Assembly (NCBI GenBank): GCA_023428885.1
Contig: JAEYWQ010000206.1
Span: 1-21,457 of the forward strand
DNA length: 21,457 nucleotides
Direction: 5' to 3'
DNA from: Bacillota bacterium
Lineage (GTDB): Bacteria; Bacillota; Clostridia; Lachnospirales; Lachnospiraceae
Made by a program: the position numbers and the translations under genes. The notes under the pieces are model-generated. The model had not been told where the DNA came from. It saw only the letters and a list, made by a program, of their open reading frames with translations, and ran no database searches. The stretch's first letter is position 1. Every line of letters begins with the position of its first letter. Of this stretch, positions 14,354 through 20,004 are shown piece after piece.

Positions 14354-14566
14354 CTAAGGGACCGGATCAAATCCCCCTCTATGAAATGGATGACACTTTA
14401 GAATTCTTCTCACCGCCATGTAGGAACCCTTCCATGCTCCATGTCGTTCCAATGCTTCCATTGCATACTCAGAACAAGTAGGTGTAAATCTGCAGGTAGG
14501 TGTCCTTTTTAATGGTGAGATATATTTTCGATATAATGTTACTAATTTAATTAGAATTCGTTTCAT
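14354..14566 (-). CDS. yidD: Membrane protein insertion efficiency factor YidD
   Basis: This small membrane-associated protein is normally encoded between rnpA and yidC. It starts MKRILIKLVTLYRKYISPLK and carries the conserved CRFTPTCSEYAMEALERHG and GGFDPVP motifs with the family cysteines. An upstream in-frame ATG at 14606-14608 would add 14 residues (MTTMSCCRKDDYIV) and overlap rnpA by 23 bases, but those residues are not part of the family. I use the downstream ATG (14564-14566), giving 70 residues. Neither start has a strong ribosome site, so translation may be coupled to rnpA. Confidence 0.92.
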   Translation of the reverse strand: MKRILIKLVTLYRKYISPLKRTPTCRFTPTCSEYAMEALERHGAWKGSYMAVRRILKCHPFHRGGFDPVP

Positions 14567-14585
14567 CACGATATAATCATCTTTT

Positions 14586-14933
14586 CTACAACAACTCATT
14601 GTTGTCACGAATTATGCGCTGTAATTTTGCTAAATGTATCAGTGCACTATTGATTTCCGAATAGCTTCTGTCCTTAGATCCTGGTCTTGCTACTAAAACT
14701 ATGTCTAAACCACTATTAAACATAGATTCATTCAAACGGTAACTTTCTCTGATTAATCTTGTGATTCGGTGTCGGACAACACTATTACCGACCTTTTTGC
14801 TTACAGATATACCAATACGATTGTTAGATAATTCATTGTTTAGTACATACATAATTAAATACTTGTTAGCATAAGACTTACCGTTTCTGTAAACATGTCC
14901 GAATTCCCTACTGTTTTTTAAGACTTTCGACAA
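14586..14933 (-). CDS. rnpA: Ribonuclease P protein component
   Basis: This 115-residue basic protein binds the RNase P RNA and aids removal of 5' leaders from pre-tRNAs. The family signature KKVGNSVVRHRITRLIRESY (the RNR motif) is at about 46-65, preceded by RIGISVSKK. The C-terminal helix is DINSALIHLAKLQ-like. The start is TTG (14931-14933), with AAGGAG spaced 8 bases upstream. A perfect 8-bp inverted repeat (14948-14955 with 14961-14968) lies immediately before the ribosome site, and a terminator-like hairpin lies between it and rpmH. It is transcribed from the rpmH promoter. Confidence 0.96.
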   Translation of the reverse strand: MSKVLKNSREFGHVYRNGKSYANKYLIMYVLNNELSNNRIGISVSKKVGNSVVRHRITRLIRESYRLNESMFNSGLDIVLVARPGSKDRSYSEINSALIHLAKLQRIIRDNNELL

Positions 14934-14983
14934 TTAAAAATCTCCTTAAGAAAACCAATTGTTTTCTTGATAGCTAATTTAGT

Positions 14984-15012
14984 TAGAAGAAAAGGTCACA
15001 TTAACTGCGACC
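14984..15012 (-). terminator. Terminator or attenuator between rpmH and rnpA
   Basis: On the minus strand GGTCGCA...TGTGACC (14994-15012) forms a short stem with one mismatch around a 5-base loop and is followed by TTTTCTTC. It overlaps the last base of the rpmH stop codon. With rnpA just downstream and no other promoter seen, it probably attenuates. Confidence 0.6.
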
Positions 15013-15146
15013 TATGCTGATAATTTATGTCTTCCTTTAGCTCTTCTTGCTGCTAATACTTTTCTACCATTAGCTGTGCTCATTCTGGATCTAAATCCGT
15101 GAACTTTTGCTCTAGAACGCTTTTTAGGCTGAAATGTCATTTTCAT
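15012..15146 (-). CDS. rpmH: 50S ribosomal protein L34
   Basis: The gene encodes a 44-residue highly basic protein starting MKMTFQPKKRSRAKVHGFRS. It continues with RMSTANGRKVLAARRAKGRH, an exact fit to the L34 family in length and pattern. L34 binds 23S rRNA in the large subunit. The ribosome site is AAGGAGG, spaced about 9 bases from the ATG. A second ATG two codons in (15138-15140) matches the more usual L34 N-terminus MTFQPKK, so the start could be either. A consensus promoter lies 75-100 bases upstream. This is the first minus-strand gene left of the origin and heads the rpmH-rnpA-yidD-yidC-jag operon. Confidence 0.96.
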   Translation of the reverse strand: MKMTFQPKKRSRAKVHGFRSRMSTANGRKVLAARRAKGRHKLSA

Positions 15147-15218
15147 TAAAATACACCTCCTTATTTTTCTGAAATACTTTATGGTAAGCCTATTTACTCT
15201 ATTTTAAATAGCATTACT

Positions 15219-15247
15219 ATTATAGTCGTTTAAGGTTGTCCCGTCAA
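15219..15247 (-). promoter_or_regulatory. Consensus promoter of the rpmH operon
   Basis: The minus strand carries TTGACG (complement of 15242-15247), exactly 17 bases, then TATAAT (complement of 15219-15224). Confidence 0.88.
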
Positions 15248-15335
15248 GTAAATTATTTTTATTCTTTCAGGAAAATTGATGCTTTGAGGACCATTTGATC
15301 TAGTATTTTACGTTGGTACTCTTTATTATGCTCTG

Positions 15336-15354
15336 GTCTTAATTGAATTAAGAC
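15336..15354. repeat. Perfect 9-bp inverted repeat upstream of the DnaA-box cluster
   Basis: GTCTTAATT at 15336-15344 and AATTAAGAC at 15346-15354 are exact reverse complements around a single G. A loop of one base makes it more like a protein operator than an RNA hairpin. It lies in the 656-base gap 15147-15802 that also holds the rpmH promoter, the upstream origin boxes and the dnaA promoter. Confidence 0.6.
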
Positions 15355-15447
15355 TTACTATATTCCATTCATTGTATATTAATCTCAATCTGAATATGTT
15401 TTTCTAATTTTTTCAGATGTTAACAAATGTTGAAGTTTTTTTAGTGT

Positions 15448-15609
15448 TTATCCACAGAAAGTGGATAAATTGTGGATAACTTTGTTTATTTGTGTTAATT
15501 TTTAAGATAGTTTACCAAATTATACTTCAAAACAAATAATTTGTCCATGTTTATAAGTCTGATATTGTTATAAACTTTCTGTTGATAAATTAGTTCACGT
15601 TGTGTATAA
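15448..15609. other. oriC: Upstream part of oriC (DnaA-box cluster before dnaA)
   Basis: DnaA boxes seen: perfect TTATCCACA at 15448-15456 (plus) and 15471-15479 (minus); TTATCCACT at 15460-15468 (minus); TTATCAACA at 15580-15588 (minus); TTATACACA at 15601-15609 (minus). The first three lie within 32 bases. Together with the boxes between dnaA and dnaN this suggests a bipartite origin, as known in Bacillus and relatives. It coincides with the gene-strand switch. Confidence 0.85.
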
Positions 15610-15654
15610 CCTTGGGATTTCTAGAAAAGTTATGTTCATAATTAAAGATAAACA

Positions 15655-15683
15655 TTGAAATGTGAATAGATTTGTTATATATT
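15655..15683 (+). promoter_or_regulatory. Probable dnaA promoter
   Basis: TTGAAA at 15655-15660 and TATATT at 15678-15683 are 17 bases apart. The spacer begins with TGTGAATAG (15661-15669), a two-mismatch DnaA box in reverse orientation, consistent with autorepression. The remaining leader (about 110 bases) contains the palindrome AAAAAGCTTTTT at 15744-15755 followed by pyrimidine-rich sequence. Confidence 0.65.
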
Positions 15684-15802
15684 ATAAATATATGCACATG
15701 TCTTAGTGGGACAAGTGCGCCTTAAACAGGGAAAAGCATACACAAAAAGCTTTTTCTTTCTTTTAATAAAAAAAACGGCGTAAGAAGGGTACGGATTTTA
15801 AT

Positions 15803-17164
15803 ATGAAAAACTTGATACAAGAAAAGTGGAATGAAATATTAGAATATTTAAAGATTGAATACAACGTAACTGAAGTTTCTTTTAAAACCTGGTTACTACC
15901 TCTAAAGGTTTATGATGTGAATGGATCCATTATTAAACTCGCCGTAGATGATACAAAGATTGGAGCAAATAGCTTAGATTTTATTAAAAATAAGTACAGT
16001 TTGTTTTTAAAAACAGCAATTGCTGAAGTTATTAATCAAGATTTTGATATAGAATTTATATTAATGAGTCAGACAAAGGCAGATGAAAAGACAGCACAAC
16101 CTGTTGTTGCGAAGACAAAGAATGAAAGTCTTTCCTATTTAAATCCACGCTATACGTTTGATACGTTTGTCGTAGGTGCTAACAACAATCTTGCTCATGC
16201 TGCATCCTTAGCTGTTGCAGAGTCCCCAGCTGAAATTTATAACCCTTTGTTTATTTACGGTGGTGTAGGATTAGGAAAAACACATTTAATGCACTCGATT
16301 GCTCACTATATTCTAGAGCAAAATCCTTCCTCAAAAGTTTTATATGTAACTAGTGAGAAATTTACGAATGAGTTGATTGAGTCCATTCGTAATGCGGATA
16401 CAACACCAACAGAATTCCGTGAAAAATATCGTACTATCGATGTACTATTAATCGATGATATTCAGTTTATTATAGGTAAAGAACGAACTCAGGAAGAGTT
16501 TTTCCATACCTTTAATACCTTACATGAAAGTAAAAAACAAATTATTATATCCTCAGATAAACCTCCAAAGGATATTTTAACCTTAGAAGAACGTTTAAGA
16601 TCCCGATTTGAATGGGGTCTTACCGTTGATATTCAGAGTCCAGATTATGAAACTAGGATGGCAATTCTTAAGAAGAAAGAAGAATTAGATGGTTTAATGA
16701 TTGACGATGAAGTAATGAAATATATTGCTTCTAATATTAAGTCAAACATACGAGAGTTGGAAGGTGCTCTAACAAAGATTGTTGCACTTTCACGTTTGAA
16801 AAAGAAAGAAGTCGATGTCATTTTAGCAGAGGAAGCATTAAAAGATTTAATTTCTCCTGATAATAAGAAGACTGTAACCTTGGATTTGATTATTGAAGTT
16901 GTAGCAGAACATTTTAATACTACAATAGCTGAGATTCATTCAGATAATCGAAGCCGTAACATAGCTTACCCAAGACAAATTGCTATGTACTTATGCCGGA
17001 AGTTAACTTCACTTTCTTTGACGGAAGTAGGTAAAATGATGGGTAATCGAGACCACTCGACTGTATTACATGGTTGTAATAAGGTAGAAAATGATATGAA
17101 GAAGGACGTCTCTTTACAGAATACCATTGATGTATTAATTAAGAAGATTAATCCTGCACCATAA
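15803..17164 (+). CDS. dnaA: Chromosomal replication initiator protein DnaA
   Basis: This 453-residue AAA+ initiator binds DnaA boxes and opens the origin. Domain I is at about 1-85 (with VSFKTWLLPLKV), followed by a short linker domain II (about 86-112). Domain III has Walker A GGVGLGKTH at 153-161, Walker B LLIDDIQFI (DD at 218-219) and an arginine-finger region SRFEWGL. Domain IV has a DNA-binding helix-turn-helix with YPRQIAMYLCRKLTSLSLTE and the signature GNRDHSTVLHG. All catalytic motifs are intact. The ATG has only a distant ribosome site (GAAGGG about 13 bases upstream), so initiation may be weak. It is the first plus-strand gene right of the origin. Confidence 0.98.
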   Translation: MKNLIQEKWNEILEYLKIEYNVTEVSFKTWLLPLKVYDVNGSIIKLAVDDTKIGANSLDFIKNKYSLFLKTAIAEVINQDFDIEFILMSQTKADEKTAQPVVAKTKNESLSYLNPRYTFDTFVVGANNNLAHAASLAVAESPAEIYNPLFIYGGVGLGKTHLMHSIAHYILEQNPSSKVLYVTSEKFTNELIESIRNADTTPTEFREKYRTIDVLLIDDIQFIIGKERTQEEFFHTFNTLHESKKQIIISSDKPPKDILTLEERLRSRFEWGLTVDIQSPDYETRMAILKKKEELDGLMIDDEVMKYIASNIKSNIRELEGALTKIVALSRLKKKEVDVILAEEALKDLISPDNKKTVTLDLIIEVVAEHFNTTIAEIHSDNRSRNIAYPRQIAMYLCRKLTSLSLTEVGKMMGNRDHSTVLHGCNKVENDMKKDVSLQNTIDVLIKKINPAP

Positions 17165-17179
17165 GATATTTTTTCGTTA

Positions 17180-17326
17180 ATGTGAATAGTTTTTTTATTT
17201 TAAAAAAAGTTATCCACATTGGCACGTTAAAATCATGTTATTTTGCTGTTAGAAGCATATGGATAAGTTAAGAATGGTTCTTATCATGTGAACAAAGATT
17301 TTAAAATTAGAGAAAACTATTCACAT
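17180..17326. repeat. 14-bp inverted repeat and DnaA-box-like sites in the dnaA-dnaN gap
   Basis: ATGTGAATAGTTTT at 17180-17193 is an exact reverse complement of AAAACTATTCACAT at 17313-17326. Each arm contains CTATTCACA, a DnaA box with two mismatches. Between them lie a perfect DnaA box TTATCCACA at 17210-17218 (plus) and TTATCCATA at 17258-17266 (minus). Confidence 0.75.
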
Positions 17327-17371
17327 AGTTATAAATTGCTCAAAACCTTACGTAATAAGACTAGAGAGTGG

Positions 17372-17438
17372 TTATACACTTTTAAACACTCCCTACTACT
17401 ATTACTAATAAATTATATATATATATATCTATAAAAAA
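17372..17438 (+). other. oriC: Origin unwinding module: tandem DnaA boxes, C-run, DnaA-trios, AT-rich element
   Basis: Two co-oriented boxes, TTATACACT (17372-17380) and TTAAACACT (17382-17390), are one base apart. CCC follows, then 15 bases of CTA/TTA triplets at 17393-17407. Read 3' to 5' on the complement these are GAT GAT GAT AAT GAT, five consecutive DnaA-trio units. A tract with almost no G or C runs from 17408 to 17438, including a TA dinucleotide run. This order matches the basal unwinding system described for B. subtilis oriC. It marks the probable site of strand opening. Confidence 0.82.
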
Positions 17439-17451
17439 TCGCCGAAGGGAG

Positions 17452-17460
17452 TTATACACA
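17452..17460 (+). promoter_or_regulatory. DnaA box between the dnaN ribosome site and start codon
   Basis: TTATACACA fills the spacer between AAGGGAG (17445-17451) and the dnaN ATG at 17463. DnaA bound here would sit over the dnaN start in the DNA. Confidence 0.7.
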
Positions 17461-17462
17461 AA

Positions 17463-18575
17463 ATGAAAATCATTTGCCACAAAACAGATCTGTTGAACAG
17501 TGTAAGTATCGCTCTAAAAGCAGTACCAGCTAAATCTACCATGCCTATTCTTGAGTGTTTAATTATTGACGTAAACAACGACACTATAAAGCTTATTGCA
17601 AATGACATGGAATTAGGTATTGAGACAGTAGTGAAGGGGAGTGTAGTTACTCCTGGTAATATTGCAATTAATGCAAAAGTATTTTCTGAGATTATACGTA
17701 AACTCCCAGATAATGATGTTATGATTGAAACAGATAATAATTATATGGCTACCATTGTATGCGAGAAAGCAAACTTTACGATTGCAGGTAAATCAAGTGA
17801 GGAGTTTCCATTATTACCAGTAATAGAAACAAAAGAACCTGTTACCTTATCCCAATTTACGTTAAAAGAAGTAATACGTCAGACAGTATTCTCAATCTCA
17901 GATAATGAGAGTAACAAGATCATGACAGGTGAGTTATTTGAAATCAATCAAAATGAACTTAGAGTAGTTTCTTTGGATGGACATCGTATCTCTATTCGTA
18001 AGGTTGAATTAAAAAATAGTTATCCTAGCATGAAAGTAATTGTTCCAGGTAAGACATTACAAGAAATTAGTAAGATTTTATCTGGTGAGATTTCAGATGA
18101 AGTAGATATCTACTTTACAGATCGTCATGTATTATTTGAATTTAATGATACTATCGTATTATCGCGCTTAATTGAAGGCGAATACTTTAAGATAGATCAG
18201 ATGTTGTCTGGTGACTATGAAACAAAAGTAACAATTAACAAAAAAGAGTTTTTAAGTTGTATTGATCGTGCTACTTTATTAATCAAAGAAACTGAGAAGA
18301 AGCCAATTATTGTAGGTATTCAAGATCGTTCTATGGAATTAAAAGTTAACACCATGATAGGTTCCATGAATGAAGAAATTGATATTATGAAAGAAGGAAA
18401 AGATATCTTAATTGGATTTAATCCAAAATTTCTAATCGATGCCTTAAGAGTAATTGATGATGAAGAAGTAGATATCTACTTGATCAATCCAAAAGCTCCA
18501 TGTTTTATAAAAGATAAGAATGAAACCTATGTCTACTTGATTTTACCTGTAAGCTTTAATGCAGGAGTTCATTAA
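17463..18575 (+). CDS. dnaN: DNA polymerase III sliding clamp (beta subunit)
   Basis: This 370-residue processivity clamp forms a ring-shaped dimer around DNA and tethers replicative polymerase and many repair factors. It starts MKIICHKTDLLNSVSIALKA. The typical VPAKSTMPILECLIIDV block and three tandem clamp domains (each about 120 residues) are recognisable, with LDGHRISIRKVELK in the second. The protein ends YLILPVSFNAGVH, in place of the usual YLIMPMRL-type C-terminus. Length is standard. It lies 298 bases downstream of dnaA, with the origin unwinding module between them. The ribosome site is AAGGGAG. Confidence 0.97.
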   Translation: MKIICHKTDLLNSVSIALKAVPAKSTMPILECLIIDVNNDTIKLIANDMELGIETVVKGSVVTPGNIAINAKVFSEIIRKLPDNDVMIETDNNYMATIVCEKANFTIAGKSSEEFPLLPVIETKEPVTLSQFTLKEVIRQTVFSISDNESNKIMTGELFEINQNELRVVSLDGHRISIRKVELKNSYPSMKVIVPGKTLQEISKILSGEISDEVDIYFTDRHVLFEFNDTIVLSRLIEGEYFKIDQMLSGDYETKVTINKKEFLSCIDRATLLIKETEKKPIIVGIQDRSMELKVNTMIGSMNEEIDIMKEGKDILIGFNPKFLIDALRVIDDEEVDIYLINPKAPCFIKDKNETYVYLILPVSFNAGVH

Positions 18576-18635
18576 ACTCGGTTGTAATTCATTATATTCA
18601 ATGAAAAGTCTGCATTTCAAACCTTGGAGGAAATC

Positions 18636-18845
18636 ATGGAAAAAATTGTATTAAGAGAAGAATTTATTAAACTAGGACAGGCATTAAAAGCTGCTGGTTT
18701 AGTAGAATCTGGTGTAGAGGCCAAAGATGTTATTACAAGTGGCTTAGTTAAGGTGAATGGAAAAGTTGAAATTCAACGTGGTAAAAAGTTATATAATGGT
18801 GATAGCGTTGAATACAATAACGAAATTATTGAAATTTTAAAGTAG
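18636..18845 (+). CDS. S4-domain RNA-binding protein, YaaA/RlbA-type
   Basis: This 69-residue protein begins MEKIVLREEFIKLGQALKAA. It has an S4-type fold with the motif ITSGLVKVNGKVEIQRGKKL. It is the small S4 protein conserved between dnaN and recF in Firmicutes (yaaA in B. subtilis, also named rlbA). It is thought to bind ribosomal RNA during large-subunit assembly. An upstream TTG at 18624 is in frame, but GGAGG at 18626-18630 lies 5 bases before the ATG at 18636, which decides the start. It is 60 bases after dnaN and 21 bases before recF, so it is co-transcribed with them. Confidence 0.92.
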   Translation: MEKIVLREEFIKLGQALKAAGLVESGVEAKDVITSGLVKVNGKVEIQRGKKLYNGDSVEYNNEIIEILK

Positions 18846-18866
18846 CCTAAGATAGTTGGTGTAAAG

Positions 18867-19952
18867 ATGATTGTTAAATCTCTTGAGTTAAGTAATTTTA
18901 GAAACTATGAATCTCTTTCTATGCGATTTTCAAAAGAGACCAATATTATGTATGGTGACAATGCACAAGGGAAAACCAATATTTTAGAAGGGGTATATCT
19001 ATGTGCAACCACCAAATCACATAAGGGTAGCAAAGAAAAAGAAATGATTCGTATTGGGGAAGAAGAATCCCACATTCGAATGATGATTGAAAGAGATGGA
19101 ATCTCTCATAGGCTTGATATGCATCTTAAGAAAAATAAGCCCAAAGGTGTGGCAATTGATGGGGTTCCAATTAAGAAATCTTCAGAATTATTTGGAATTG
19201 TTAATGTTGTTTTCTTTTCACCAGAGGATTTATCAATTATTAAAGATGGACCCAGTGAAAGAAGACGTTTTATTGATATGGAGTTATGCCAGTTAGATCG
19301 GCTATATCTACACAATTTGATAAATTATAACAAAGTATTAAACCAAAGAAATAATTTATTAAAGCAAATTGGTTTTAACAAAAGTTTATTGGATACTATT
19401 TATGTATGGAATGAACAGTTAGTAAATTATGGAACTGAAATAATAAAAACAAGAACTAAGTTTGTCAAGAATATCAATGAGATTGTTGAGAATATTCACC
19501 TTAAATTAAGTGATGGTAAAGAACAATTAAAAGTTATCTATGAACCTAATACAATGGCTGATGAGTTTGCAGTGCGTTTGAATAAAAGTCTTGAACGTGA
19601 TGTGATGCATAAGGTTACGAATGTTGGTCCACAAAGAGATGATTTGAGTTTTATTGTAAATGAAAAGGATATTCGTAAGTTTGGTTCCCAAGGACAGCAA
19701 AGAACAGCTGCTTTATCTCTAAAGTTATCTGAAATCGAATTAGTAAAGGCAATTACAAAAGATTCCCCAATATTATTATTAGATGATGTATTATCAGAAT
19801 TAGACAGAAATAGACAAAATCAATTATTAGACAGTATCCAAGGTATTCAGATTCTCCTAACATGTACAGGTCTTGAAGAATTTGTTACCAATCGTATGAA
19901 TACAGAAAAGATATACAAAGTAACCAATGGCTCAGTAAGTGAGGATGCTTGA
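18867..19952 (+). CDS. recF: DNA replication and repair protein RecF
   Basis: This 361-residue SMC-like ATPase helps load RecA at single-strand gaps together with RecO and RecR. It starts MIVKSLELSNFRNYESLSM, the canonical RecF beginning. Walker A GDNAQGKTN is at 30-38, the ABC-type signature FGSQGQQRTAALSLKLSEIE lies at about 271-290, and Walker B PILLLDDVLSELD follows. The D-loop and C-terminal ILLTCTG region are intact. It starts at ATG with only a weak purine-rich site (GATAGTTGGTG), so translation may depend on coupling with the preceding S4 gene. The gap to gyrB is 52 bases. The small remB (yaaB/DUF370) gene found here in Bacillus is absent. Confidence 0.97.
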   Translation: MIVKSLELSNFRNYESLSMRFSKETNIMYGDNAQGKTNILEGVYLCATTKSHKGSKEKEMIRIGEEESHIRMMIERDGISHRLDMHLKKNKPKGVAIDGVPIKKSSELFGIVNVVFFSPEDLSIIKDGPSERRRFIDMELCQLDRLYLHNLINYNKVLNQRNNLLKQIGFNKSLLDTIYVWNEQLVNYGTEIIKTRTKFVKNINEIVENIHLKLSDGKEQLKVIYEPNTMADEFAVRLNKSLERDVMHKVTNVGPQRDDLSFIVNEKDIRKFGSQGQQRTAALSLKLSEIELVKAITKDSPILLLDDVLSELDRNRQNQLLDSIQGIQILLTCTGLEEFVTNRMNTEKIYKVTNGSVSEDA

Positions 19953-20004
19953 TTTACAAGACACTATGAAGATAAATTGACGTTTATTATGCAGGAGGAT
20001 AGAT

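Noticed and set aside
14926..14933. TTCGACAA, reverse complement of the Spo0A box TTGTCGAA, at the rnpA start
   Set aside because: It forms the start codon and next codons of rnpA (TTG TCG AAA). A single 7-8 base match inside coding sequence is likely chance.
15744..15755. AAAAAGCTTTTT palindrome in the dnaA leader as a terminator
   Set aside because: A 12-base palindrome with no loop and only two GC pairs would not form a stable terminator; left as a leader feature only.
19953..20004. Possible small remB/DUF370 gene between recF and gyrB
   Set aside because: The gap is only 52 bases and holds just the gyrB ribosome site.
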